From positions 4,893,494 through 4,957,493 of the forward strand of contig OZ024891.1 in assembly GCA_964017195.1 (NCBI GenBank): a stretch of 64,000 nt of DNA, given 5' to 3'. Both the position numbers and the translations under genes were made by a program. Each line of letters begins with the position of its first letter. Position 1 is the first letter of the stretch. Of the stretch, positions 50,795 through 62,580 are shown piece by piece. The notes beneath the pieces were generated by a model. That model made no database searches. It was not told where the DNA came from and saw nothing but the letters and a program-made list of their open reading frames with translations. Source of the stretch: Siderastrea radians. Its lineage: Eukaryota; Cnidaria; Anthozoa; Scleractinia; Rhizangiidae.

Positions 50795-51232
50795 ATGGCT
50801 TTGTTGCAGGCACCGGACGAATTCGACATTCTTTCAGGCGACGAGTTTGTGATTTTAACAGAAAGTGATGATGACCCAGCTTCGCCTCCGCACAAGAAGC
50901 ACAAGCGAGTGCACTGGTCACAAGATCTGGTGGAGATTTTCTATTTCGTGCCTACGCAACCTAACTCAGTTATCCCCCCGTTTACAGAATATAGCTGTGG
51001 TAGTCCAAAGTTACGGAAGAAGAAACCAAGGCGTGCATCAAATTCTCTGACACGAAGCGCGGGGCAGATCAGTACGGTGATGGTTATGCGAGGGCTTCAG
51101 TTTATAACAAGGCAGTTGAATGACTTGTCGGTGGGAAGCGCGTCGGATGACCGTTCGCGAAAATGGGATGAGTTGTTGCAGCTGTACATGATTAGAGAAA
51201 GACTTAAGGACGAGAAAGGCGACTGGGTGTAG
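50795..51232 (+). CDS. Small intronless protein with RVxF-like PP1 docking motif, array gene 5
   Basis: Encodes 145 residues. The N-terminus is acidic (PDEFDILSGDEFVILTESDD), then basic HKKHKRVHW opens the core KRVHWSQDLVEIFYFVP at about residues 44-60. The core has V for the second Glu of LEE. A basic Ser/Thr-rich linker (KLRKKKPRRASNSLTRS) follows. The WDELLQLYM motif matches the WDxLFE motif of genes 1-3. The protein ends in GDWV, shared with gene 4. It thus combines the features of both subgroups and could resemble the ancestral form. No export or membrane signal. A PP1 regulatory role is inferred only from the docking motif. Confidence 0.75.
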   Translation: MALLQAPDEFDILSGDEFVILTESDDDPASPPHKKHKRVHWSQDLVEIFYFVPTQPNSVIPPFTEYSCGSPKLRKKKPRRASNSLTRSAGQISTVMVMRGLQFITRQLNDLSVGSASDDRSRKWDELLQLYMIRERLKDEKGDWV

Positions 51233-51977
51233 TTATGTACGGTGACAGAAGGATGAACTCAGTCATTGATGGAGCTGATCTCTAGAGATGAGGAAAAGCG
51301 ACTGGTTGTGATAAAGATATCGAGGAAGGCGAAACTGAGGCAACCAAAGTTGGTCTCAAAAACAGAAAAAGCGAAAAGGTCAGAAGCAACGATGACTGCC
51401 TCAATTTTAAATGCATATGCTTCTGGTCTAGAGAAAAGGAGAACTGAAAAATCTGGGTGTAACAAACGATGGCAAGAAGGCGAAGCGACATGCAATTATA
51501 ACAGCTAGTCATGAGAGAAAAGAAAATACTGTGGTCACTAAAAACACTCACGGTAGAAAAACGCAAGCCCGAAGAATCAATACTGACAGCGAAGATAGTT
51601 GTTAATCAAAGGGTATTTCAGCGACAGTACAAGAAAAACAGTAAAGGGATATGTACGTTTTGCGATGGAGTTTACTTAATAGAAGCTGTCGCGACAGCTG
51701 CTAACGCTTGGTGCTAAACAAAACTACAAAGAGGAATGGTAAAAAAGAAAAACAAACTTGGCGAACATTAAAACTTGAACTTTAGATTTTTTGCAGCCAC
51801 AAGCGATTACATCGATTGAATTTTACAAATGATAAACGACAACAATTTTTTTTCGCATTTTGGTGCATTTTAGTCAAAATAAGATATTTCGTGCTTAATA
51901 TTGTACAGATTTTAAAAATGATAACATGGAAAAATAGGGAAACAGTTTTTTGTATAAAAGTACTACACCGATCATGA

Positions 51978-51983
51978 AATAAA
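51978..51983 (+). terminator. Candidate poly(A) signal of array gene 5
   Basis: AATAAA followed within 30 bp by a GT/T-rich stretch (TTGTATTTTTTGTTTGG nearby). It implies a 3' UTR of about 770 nt that covers the small frames at 51266-51717, which I do not call as genes. Confidence 0.4.
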
Positions 51984-52819
51984 TTCTTGTCTTATTTCAC
52001 TTGGGTTTTTGTATTTTTTGTTTGGAACATTCCAGAAAAGGAGCTAATTATAATTTGTAGTTTCTTAATCAACTGAGTTGCGTATACGTAATAACTGATA
52101 TCAGATCTATTGAGGGACAAAAATCATTAATTTTTAACATGAGGTCAGGTGTGATTCAAGATTGAAAATTGTTGCTAAACTGTAATTAAAGAAAGTGACT
52201 GCGCAAACTCATAAACCAAGTGTGACAAGTACAGAGCTAGACTTTCGATAAGGTGCCGATATGTTTGCGTATGAAACGTGAAATTTAGTTCTTGTTTTTT
52301 TAAACATCACCTTTTTTTAAAGGCAATCATATAGGGGAAGTCAAATTATCTTAAGTGAAAATTAATTTTCGAAAGCGAAAGCTCAGCGTTTGCCCAGCTA
52401 TTTTTAGACATTGGCGATGGAGTTTTAAATGGATTCCAACTTTATCTTTATCTTTAAATTACAAATATTGTTTTGGGGAATCACGAAAATGGCTAAAATT
52501 ATTATGAAATTAAAGAAAGGAAATTGCAAGGTTTTTATTTGATTCTTTGGTAGAATGGTTGAATTTATTGAATTCACAAAACCGAATATAATAATTGTTA
52601 AAGGGATACTACCAAGTTTAAAAATGAAAATGTAATCACACAACAAAAAGGCAAACACTACAAAAATAAAATATATCTGTCTTGTTCACTTGTTAGAAAA
52701 ATTATTGTATTGCAGTCTTGAACAAACTAAAACTTGGTTGCATTTTTTCCAGCTACCTTCGGTTGAACGAGTCGGCAGTAGTACAGATCACGAGACAATG
52801 CACGTGGTGTTTGTACGAA

Positions 52820-53910
52820 TTGTTTACAAGTTTTGTTAACCCATCTTTACATTTTATTACATAACTGTTTCACAGGGGGTTAAGTTAAATCGTTACTTGC
52901 CGAGTTTCTGGGTACTGTTTTTGGAGTAGCCGGTGGGCACAAAATTTCTTATCATCACAAACTTCTCTTGATTTGGAATAAGCAATTCAGTTAAATGCTA
53001 CAAAATTTTCCACGTCTTTAGCACTGGTTTATTACGTAGTAAACCAGTGTACCTTTTTCATTTAACACTAGTTTATTACATAATGAAGAAGTGAAACCTC
53101 CGTTACGCAACGAACCGTGAAACCTAAGAGGCATCCGGGTTTGCTTTAACTCGACGAGATGTTAGATTTCATTAGTTAATGCCGGGCTCAACTGAGCCCA
53201 AATTTCTTTTAGGGTTGTACTTTGACTGCTAGCTTTTGAGACAAAAAAGCAAATCAGAAATTTCTGCAGTAATTTCTGCTGATCAGATGAAAGAGGCAAC
53301 AGTCATATGTATAAGGCTTGCGCATGCTCCGATTGCTTTGATAAAAACATTCCAGGTGTTTATATATAAGTTGTGTTTACCCGTGTCTTACATTTTATTA
53401 CATAACAACTTCACAGATGGATAAATTGTTAAATCGTCATTTTGCGACTCTCTGAGTAGATATACAAAATTTCTGTTATCAGCGCAAACTTTTGTTTTGG
53501 AAGTAAGCAATTTGAACATGTTAAATGCTCCGAATGTTTTTCATGGAAGTCTTAAACCTTAGCAATGGTTTATTACGTTAATAGCAGTGTTGTTTTTATT
53601 CAGCACTTGTTTATTACGTAATGAAAAAGTGAAACCTTACTACATAGCGAGCCAGGGAAACGCTAGAGACATCGGGGTTGCTTTAACTCATTGACAAGTC
53701 TGATTTCTCAGTAGTTTATGCCAGGCCCAACTAAGACCAAATTTCTTTTAGGGTTTTACTTTGACTACTAGTTTTGAGACCTAAAAGCAAGTCAGAAATT
53801 TCTGCAGCAATTTTCCCATTGACGTTGTGCACAACTGATAGGTAAATGTCGGAGACAACTGCCATAGATAGATAGTGCGCATGCTCCGATTTGTTTTTTT
53901 GATAAAATGT
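52820..53910. repeat. Tandem duplication of about 540-557 bp
   Basis: Two diverged head-to-tail copies. Landmarks recur with that offset: TTTATTACG (53028 / 53569) and CGCATGCTCC (53321 / 53878). CAAATTTCTTTTAGGGTT and TCAGAAATTTCTGCAG also recur in each copy. No coding frame is conserved. Confidence 0.85.
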
Positions 53911-55923
53911 CTTTCGAGATGGTTGTTATTACTTGTGATCGGAATTTCACTGTTCACATACCGCTTCTGTATAGAAAAATTAAAAAGGCATGAATACGAA
54001 ACTAGGCAATCAAGCATCTTCATAAGATTTCTAATTGAACAAATTATGGAAAATACTCGGCTGCTGTAAACATTTTCAAAAAAAGCCGGAAAATGAAACA
54101 GTTTTTGCCATTCTAGTGCTTTTCTCTTGCAAAATACAAGCGAACGTTGAAAATTGTTTATTAATTTAACGTAGTCGTAAAATGCCAATGACTGATACCT
54201 AAAGACTGAATTAAATGTTTTATAAAGATAGATTTTAAGAGCCGCCGTCAGTAACTTTCGAGAATCCGTGGTCAGCTAGGAAGCGAAAATTCGAATTTTC
54301 TTTTTTCTCGCCAAAAAGACCCTTCTAATGAACCTTCTTAAAAAATGATACGCAAAATGGTTCCAGCGACGTCTTATTTTGACAAAAACGGGGAAAGTTC
54401 AAAAAGCAGCCAAACCGTCATCGAAGGCCGAAGTAAATTATGCAACTTAGCGTATTTTCAAATCGCCAGAACATGACAACAAAAGCTCGCCATGAATTCA
54501 TCTTTTCACCATTTGTTAGCCATCTCTTGGACGTCTTCTTAAACTATATTTCATCTTCATGTTAAAAATTTTTGTTTGCTATCCACACGCGTAAAAACTA
54601 TAACATTCGCTCTTCAATTGATTGATCAAATTTACCTTATTTCGGAAGATCACAGCGCCGGGGGTACACGTACATAAGGCTAAAATAGGGTTCTATTGAA
54701 CGGACAATTATTGCTTTTTATCATACTGAAGTGGTTAGTTTGGCCCGTTAAAAGCAAGCGCGTTAGGGGGCGGGAAAAACGTAGAGCCCGTTTTCGCACA
54801 TTTCGCCATTTTCTTTGTTGTTCTCATATTACAAGCTGCACTTCATTTTGAAACAAAAAACAATGATATTGGCCAGGACTCCCACTTTTATTTGTTTAAT
54901 TTAACACTATTTAACTGTAGCAATAGCCTGACTTTGTTTTTCAGTTAAACCAGACTATTTTCAAATAAGGAAAATGTCAAGTACTGAATAAACAAATCGC
55001 TTACAAGTGTGGAGGAACATGAAGCCGGCGAGGCAAAACAATGCATACTGATAAGATATCGGTTCAGTTGAACGTCTCCGACTCGCTAATTTCCCACTTC
55101 AGCGACTTCTAATGCATTTTCAGCTGATGTCTTAACTATCAGGCGTTGCAAGCTTTAAGCCGGGGAATTTTGAAATGAAAAACAGTGTATTTGCCCTTAG
55201 CGGGTTTCAATAAAACCGTCTGTTGATAAAAAGAGTATAAGACTGTATTCGACTGCGAAAGCAGCCAAAACGAATTGTGCACGTAAATGTAAGATGTATT
55301 CGCAATCTTACACGTGGACGTGTGCAGAGTTAATTTAGCTTTCACATAGTCCCCATTATAAACTTCCAGTCTCTTGTCAGAGAAAATAATGTGGCGTCCT
55401 ACCGTATTCTTTTAATACATTTGCACATAGTATCATTCGCCTCTAATTTGTCTTTGTGTAATTAATTCTGTAGGCCCAATTCGACTGAAAAATCATAAAA
55501 AGCTGACTTACCTGTTTAAAGGTTGGATGTTTTGTGCTAAATTTGCCGAAGACATCGGCTTCCTCGCGAACCAAAGATGGAACAAGACTGTGATTTTTGT
55601 ATTTCATTGTGCCAACAAGACGTCACGTTGCGTGACAAGTGAAACGTGATAATCTTGCGCTGCAGGGGAAAATGGCCAGGAACATACTATGTCAATATTT
55701 GCGCGAAGAATGACCTTTTTCTCATTTTACCAGTCAAAGCATAAAAATTTCCACAGGGAAAGTTTTTTTTTTGGCGAGAACACTTGAATAAAAAAGAATA
55801 AAAACAAAGTGATCTGCTCGGTTAATGAAGAAAGCAAACAAACCGTACCAGTTTCAAAACTCAATGCTGCATTTTTCAATACTTGTCAAGCATCAACGTG
55901 TTTAATTTATTAATACGGCATCT

Positions 55924-56070
55924 TGCAGCTTTTCGTCCTTATTGAACTGCACTTCGCCATGTGGAGCTAGCTCCAGAAATCGGCAAGATTTGCAATATAA
56001 ATCTTGCAGACTTCTGGAGCTTGATCCACATGGCGAGGTGCAGTTCAATAACTGAGGACGAGAAGCTACA
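55924..56070. mobile_element. Fold-back insertion in the left arm
   Basis: Arms of about 68 bp (GCAGCTTTTCGTCCTTATTG... and ...CAATAACTGAGGACGAGAAG) surround a loop of a few bases, giving a nearly complete hairpin. It is absent from the right arm of the host element, so it inserted after the arms formed. Confidence 0.75.
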
Positions 56071-56730
56071 ATTTATTATTAACAAACATCCCACGTTGTG
56101 GGTTGGTGATTGGGTTTCAGTAAAACGCCCTCTCGGGGTCGGGGTGTCTTTTTTTTTTTTTTTTTTTGCGATTCATTTGGAAATAGATTCCTTTTTGGTG
56201 GAAAAAAGTTTCTGTCGGTTTATATGAACGAAAATCCTTTTCAACAAATTGTGAAAGCATTGAACTGTGCATGTGACCTGAACTTCCTTCGGTTGGCTCA
56301 TTTCCCCGTAAAAACCAGGTCATGTGGTCAATCATGAAGTCTTTTCCGCGTTTTCCTTCACAAACTTGGCGGAAGGATGCATTTTTGATTAGGAAGGAAA
56401 TCGCATAGTTTGCTGGTTATTTGGGTACGTGTTCTTGAAAACTTGATTTGTGAAGGGAAAAGTAAAATATTAAAATAAGCTGAAGTCGCTTCTGTTGCAG
56501 GTGTAATTTTAAAGTTCGACCCTGCACCTACGGTCTTGAGGGCAGGCACTGGAAGAGCCTGCACGCAAACGTCTCCTATTTCCCAGGCTGGCACTGGGAG
56601 GGATACTGGATAGATCAGGGGACCCTTAACGGAGAGAGGTTTAACGTTTTGGTTCCAGTTTTTGCATGCAATAGTGCAGGGTTGAAATCCCGATTTCAGC
56701 ATTGCAATTTTTTTCTTAATCAAAAGGAAA

Positions 56731-56927
56731 ATGCACTTTAGACGTAAAGTTTGTTCTGCATCCTTACAAGGATTTTATCGAGTGCAGACCAAGAAAGTTC
56801 CACTCCATGAAGTGCCTACCCAAACGCGGTGTTCGTTTGCGGCGATGATGGCAAACACAGCTGAAGCACTGCTGAGAAAAAGCCGTATTGAGGAAAAAAG
56901 TGTACTAAATTTTGCAGCGAATGAAAG
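56731..56927 (+). other. Candidate first exon in the element spacer
   Basis: ATG frame MHFRRKVCSASLQGFYRVQ..., including TKKVPLHEVPTQ and AEALLRKSRIEEKS, ends at GAAAG/GTAAAA, a plausible donor. It lies in the unique spacer of the TTAA-flanked element. No second exon was found. Confidence 0.2.
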
Positions 56928-57009
56928 GTAAAAAATCGGTAGTTATCGCTCGAACGCGAAGTTAAACACCTCATGAGCGTTGCTAGTTGATAGTAGCCTT
57001 TTATACCCC

Positions 57010-57212
57010 GGTAAATTATGATCGTCCAGTTGAGTGTAGTCCTGCTGAGAAGGACTGTTTTGTGATGACATTGACTGACGTTTTCGCTCAGGTTGTCGAA
57101 ACGTCAATCAGTGTCATCACAAACAGTCCTTCTCAGGACTACACTCACCCGGACGATCATAATTTATCGACTTATGATATGATTCCTGGGTTCAAACCAT
57201 TTACAGTCTGGT
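57010..57212. mobile_element. Palindromic MITE-like repeat, copy 2
   Basis: Inverted relative of 17950-18170. AGGACTGTTTTGTGATGACA pairs with TGTCATCACAAACAGTCCTT, with GTTTCGAC-type centre and the shared side sequence CCTGGGTTCAAACCATTTAC. It is nested in the spacer of the TTAA-flanked element. Confidence 0.7.
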
Positions 57213-59542
57213 AGCCGTTTAACACGCACCACGAAACTTACAAAAATGTAAACACGACACGCTAACTTCTCATTACTTTCAAGAAGGTGCGAATTATTTC
57301 CACCTTCTTAGACCAAAGCTAGGATTTGGCTTTTTTTTTCTAGCGATTGAATTGTATATTTGGGGTCAATCACGCGCTAGAGTATAGCCACACTGCTTGC
57401 GAGAACTGCGTCCTTCCGATTCGGCAATCTTCATGAAAGGAAAACGCGAGAAAACGCGGGAATGATTGGCTACGTGATCGTTTTCGCGGGAAAATGAGCC
57501 AACGGAAGGAAGCTTGTCACAAGCGCATTTTCATTTACTTCATAATTTCGTTAAAAGGATTTTCCGTTCATGTGAACCGAAAGACACTTTTTTCGACCAA
57601 AAGGAATCTATTTCCCAATATAAAATCGTAAAAAAAGTGGGAAAAAAGACACCCCGACCCCGAGTCGCCGTTTTACTGATATGTTGATGCTCGAGCTGTG
57701 CACGTGTTGAGAAATACGAAATTGAAGTTTCGAATACGGTTTGTTTGCTTCCTTCATTAACCGAGTAGAATGTGTTTTCCTTTTTAATTAGTGGATTTGA
57801 CTGAAAAGAAGACATTTTCTTTTCCTACGACAACCTGGCACGACTACTCCGCACTTACTTTGTTTTTGTTTTTTATTATTTTATATTCCAGGCTTTTCTG
57901 GCCAAAAAACAAAAACAAAAAAAAAACTTTCCCTATGTATAAACCATTTCTGTGGAAATTTTTATGCACTGACTGGTATGTTCCTGGCCATTCTCCCATG
58001 CAGCGCAAGATTATCACGTTTCACTTGCCACGCAACGTGACGTCTTGTTGGCACAATGAAATACAAAAATCACAGTCTTGTTCCATCTTTGGTTCGCGAG
58101 GAAACCGATGTCTTCAGCAAATTTAGCACAAAACATCCAACCTTTAAACAGGTAAGTCAGCTTTTTATGATTTTTCAGTCGAATTGAGCCTACAGAATTA
58201 CACAAAGACAAATTAGGGGCGAATGATACTACGTGCAAATGTATTAAAAGAATACGGTAGGACGCCACATTATTTTCTCTGACAAGTGACTGGAAGTTTA
58301 TAATGGGGACTATGTGAAAGCTAAATTAACTCTGCACACGTCCACGTGTAAGATTGCGAATACATCGTACATTTACGTGCACAATTCGTTTTGGCTGCTT
58401 TCGCAGTCGAATACAGTCTTATACTCTTTTTATCAACAGACGGTTTTATTGAAACCTGCTAAGGGCAAATACACTGTTTTTCATTTCAAAATTCCTCGGC
58501 TTAAAGCTTACAACGCCTAATAGTTAAGACATCAGCTGAAAATGCATTAGAAGTCGCTGAAGTGGGAAATTAGCGAGTAGGAGACGTTCAACTGAACCGA
58601 TATCTTATCAGTATGCATTGTTTTGCCTCGCCGGCTTCATGTTCCTCCACACGTGTAAGCGATTTGTTTATTCAGTACTTGACATTTTCCTTATTTGAAA
58701 ATAGTCTGGTTTAACTGAAAAACAAAGTCAGGCTATTGCTACAGTTAAATAGTGTTAAATTGAACAAGTAAAAGTGGGAGTACTGACCAATATCATTGTT
58801 TTTTGTTTCAAAATGAAGTGCAGCTTGTAAGATGAGAGCAACAAAGATGGTGAAATGTGTGAAAACGGGCTCTACGTTTTTTCCTCTAGCGCGCTTGCTT
58901 TTAACGGGCCAAACTAACCACTTCAGTCCCACTTCAGTATGATAAAGAGCAATAATTGCCCGTTCAATAGAATCCTGTTTTAGCCTGTATATACGTATCC
59001 CCCAGGCGCTGTGATCTTTCGAAATAAGGTAAGATTTGGTCAATCAATTGAAGAGCGAATGTTATAGTTTTTACGCGTGTGGATAGCAAACAAAAATTTT
59101 TAACATGGAGATGAAGTATAGTTTATAAAGACGTCCAAGAGATGGCTAACAAATGATGAAAAGATGAATTCATGGCGAGCTTTTGTTGTCATGTTCTGGC
59201 GATTTGAAAATACGCTAAGTTGCATAATTTACTTCGGCCTTCGATGACGGTTTGGCTGCTTTTTGAACTTTCCCCGTTTCTGTCAAATAAGACGTCGCTG
59301 GAACTTTTGCGTATCATTCTTTAAAAAGGTTCATTAAAAGGGTCTTTTTGGCGAGAAAAAAGAAAATTTGAATTTTCGCTTCCTGACCACGGATTCTCGA
59401 AAGTTGCTGACGGCGGCTCTTAAGTTACCATAAAGGAAGGCTACTTTGTAAAGCCTGTGAGGGTTTCCTTCGTGTTCCTCCTATAGAAACTGAAATTATA
59501 GCATCTGCACATCTATTTGATGAAATATGTGCAATAAAAACG

Positions 59543-59834
59543 CATTCATTCATTCATTCATTCATTCATTCATTCATTCATTCATTCATTCATTCATTCA
59601 TTCATTCATTCATTCATTCATTCATTCATTCATTCATTCATTCATTCATTCATTCATTCATTCATTCATTCATTCATTCGTTCATTCGTTCATTTGTTCA
59701 TTCGTTCATTCGTTCATTGAGTCATTCATTCATTCATTCATTCATTCATTCATTCATTCATTCATTCATTCATTCATTCATTCATTCATTCATTCATTCA
59801 TTCATTCATTCATTCATTCATTCATTCATTCATT
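59543..59834. repeat. (ATTC)n microsatellite, about 290 bp
   Basis: Long ATTC tract with GTTC variants near 59680-59720, starting about 120 bp beyond the TTAA-flanked element. The FIHS-repeat frames are artefacts. Confidence 0.98.
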
Positions 59835-60152
59835 CCCTGATTTATCCGTCCGTCCTTTCGATCGTTCGTTCGTTGGTTCATTTACTCATTTATAGGGAAA
59901 TAAACCGTCTGGAAAGCAAGAACTGAGGAGCTGCTGTGATTGTTTTTAGCCCAGAACACTTATGCCTTACCTGCGCTTATTTAAAGAGTATGCACGAAGC
60001 GCGACGATTAATACCGATGATCAACGAGAATTTCTGATAAGGCTCATTATAAAAGTTTGTTATAATGACGGGAAGGTGCGCATGGCCTGATTGCCCAAAC
60101 AACCATGCTTTATAAAGTGATAAAAAATTTGCTTATATAACGGGCGAGCATA

Positions 60153-61707
60153 CTCGGAGACCCAGGAGCGGATAGCCGGGGCGAGAGGCAGATAAAACGG
60201 GCGAAATAGGTGTGAACAAAAGTTTACAAGGAAGGGTGGGAGAGTCCCTGGGAACACACATTTAACTGACTAGTTCAAGAGTCCATTTGCGTTCTTGCAT
60301 CTGAATGAGCACAAATTTTGAGGCATTGTATTTTTTCTGCCCAATCAGCGATCAGCTTATGTCACCGTTCCTTTCGTGACGTCTTATACAGAGTGTAATG
60401 TTGCCAAATCTTGTACCTAGTTGTCATTCGTGCGTTCTGAGATTAATTTTTGTCTCGCCACAGGCAGCCCAAGCTAACGTGGAGAGCTCTGCATAAATTA
60501 GACTGTTTCTTCCGCGCTATGCATGATAATGACATCGGCAACATTTTGAAAGCGTTTGTATAGAAATGCTATAAAACGTCTCAAATTGCTACAAATCAGA
60601 AAGAAGTCGAAATAAAAATAATTTGCCTTCTTTCATTGATGTATTGGTCATTATTTGAGGGCTTCGTGGGCTGGTTTGAATCCTTTTGGGCGCGAAATTG
60701 AAGTTTATTTTTCATGTTGCTGAACGTTTAGAATTAATTAAAGGCAGGAAACAGTTTGACACTGCACCTCACTTGAGTTTTGATAAATTCCATCAGTAAG
60801 AAACGAATCGCCCTAAAACTTAAAAGGTGTATTCTTGGGTCTTTAGCATACCTCTTTTCTTTCTCATGGGTTCCAGATCCTACTTTAAGTCGTCGAAAGC
60901 CCCTCCTAAATTCGAAACTCGCCTTCCCTGGTATGCGTTTTCATTTGACGTGCACACGTGAATCTTTGCAAGCCTAGCTTCGACGACACAATTGCCCTCA
61001 GCCGGGGAGAGGCTGAGTGAGATTGTGCAAAGGCAAACGACGACAATGCGGAGACCCGAGAGGTCGTTTTGACTGAAAATAGAGAACTATTAGAACGCCC
61101 GTGAAATTTACTTACCTCACTTGACACCAGGAACACGCTTTAACCTCCTCGTGTAATAAAGACTTTTTTTTTCTTCTGGGTGGAAACTGCTCCTCGTCTC
61201 TGCTTCTCGGTAAACGGGTAAACGTGGCTTTAAAAATCGCTATGCCTATATATTTTCGCACAAGGAGACGAATACCTCAATCTGACTTTCGTACTTGTTG
61301 TTTCTTTTTCCTTGAGTACCCTTGCCAAATTTCTCGGCTTTGTGGGTCTCATTTTACCACAATTTTCTTCCATGGTAGGCCTATCGAACGAGCGAGACAG
61401 AAAGTTGATTTCAGTAGGAAACTGAGTGCATGAGATCTGGGTACAAGTTTTAGCAAGTTACACAAGTATAAGACGTCATGAAAGGAACGGTGAAATAAAA
61501 GGGCACAAAAAATACAATGCCTCAAAATTTGTGCTCAATCAGAAGCAAGAACGCAAATGGGCTCTTGAACTAGTCCGTTAAAGGTATCCTCCCAGGGGCT
61601 GTTCCCGCCCGTCTTGTAAACTTTCGCTCTCACCAGGCTTCCGTTCGCACCGATTTCGCCCGTTTAATCTGCCTCTCGGCCCGACTATCTGCTCCTGGGT
61701 CTCCGAG
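60153..61707. mobile_element. Inverted-repeat structure with about 250-bp arms
   Basis: CTCGGAGACCCAGGAGC at 60153 is mirrored by GCTCCTGGGTCTCCGAG ending at 61707. The arms extend to about 60400 and from 61456 (GACGTCTTATAC / GTATAAGACGTC). The 1.05 kb spacer has no supported gene. It may be an element or two inverted copies of one repeat. Confidence 0.7.
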
Positions 61708-62580
61708 GATGACGGACCAGCTGATTGGGTTGTGTAGCCCTTTTAGCTGAGGTTACATAAACAAGGCCTGACTTTACTTAACATTCGTTTTATTTATTCT
61801 TTACTTTGCCAAAGATATGTAAAGTGGCAAAATTAGCTACTATAATTTAAGTATAATTCGTATGAGAGAAATTGAAATGTGAGTCGTAAACAAACTGAAA
61901 ACAAATTGCATGAGCTTCTACCAAATCAAGCCTCCTCTCAAACTAATACCATCGCTATTGAAAACTAGGTTTATAAGATATTAAAAGTAGAAAAACAGAT
62001 TTTCTTAATCCTTCTATGCCAAGCAGAGGTTTAGAGTAGCGGCAAAGAAATCACTCCAAAATGCATCAACGATCGAGTTTTAATTTGGAAAAACTACCAG
62101 AATTTTCCAACCCCTTATTCGGAAAATGATTTTCAATTATGTTGAATGCTTTCACGTTTTAGAGTACTGAGTGTAGGCTTTGTTTTCAAGGGGTAATTAG
62201 ATTGCGTTCGGTTATTCTAGATTCCTCAGTACGCCCGCGCAGAAACATATAAATTTAATTCATAACATGGCTGGAAAATACGTGTATTAACATTGACAAT
62301 AGCGCGAGCGTGCTTCATAATCCTATTGTGCACGCTGATAACGTCAACAAACAAATGCCTTGAGAAAAAAAACTTCTCCGCGAGTGAGCATTTTGCATTC
62401 AAATACGGGGCAATCTTCATTTACACGCATGAATTCACCTGTCAGTTTTTTGACCAATCTAAGACAAGATCGTTGAAGCGTAGCGAAAGTTTTTTTTTTC
62501 TGAGACGAAATAAACAACGCGTTGAAACGCAACAGAAGAAGTTTCTCTTTACACAGCTACCGCGTTGAAACTGTTTAAAG
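61708..62580. other. Intergenic, no gene seen
   Basis: AT-rich DNA between two inverted-repeat structures; only short unsupported frames. Confidence 0.4.

Larger units (their letters stand above)
54239..59419. mobile_element. 5.18 kb TTAA-flanked element with about 2 kb inverted arms
   Basis: Left end GAGCCGCCGTCAG and right end CTGACGGCGGCTC are flanked by TTAA on both sides (54235-54238, 59420-59423). Inverted similarity runs inward almost throughout to about 56390 on the left and about 57420 on the right, interrupted by an insertion at 55901-56116. TTAA targets are characteristic of the piggyBac and Kolobok groups. No transposase is seen. Frames at 55139-55345 (minus) and 58314-58520 (plus) are the same arm sequence and differ in one residue, so they reflect arm identity and not a gene. 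Confidence 0.8.

Noticed and set aside
51266..51717. Frames after array gene 5
   Set aside because: They lie between the stop and a good poly(A) signal and lack the family core; taken as 3' UTR.
55139..58520. Two identical 68-codon frames suggesting a conserved gene pair
   Set aside because: They lie in the two arms of the inverted repeat, so the similarity comes from the arms; neither starts with ATG.
59527..59926. Frames rich in FIHS repeats
   Set aside because: Translation of the (ATTC)n microsatellite; the same peptide appears in two frames and has no unique domain.
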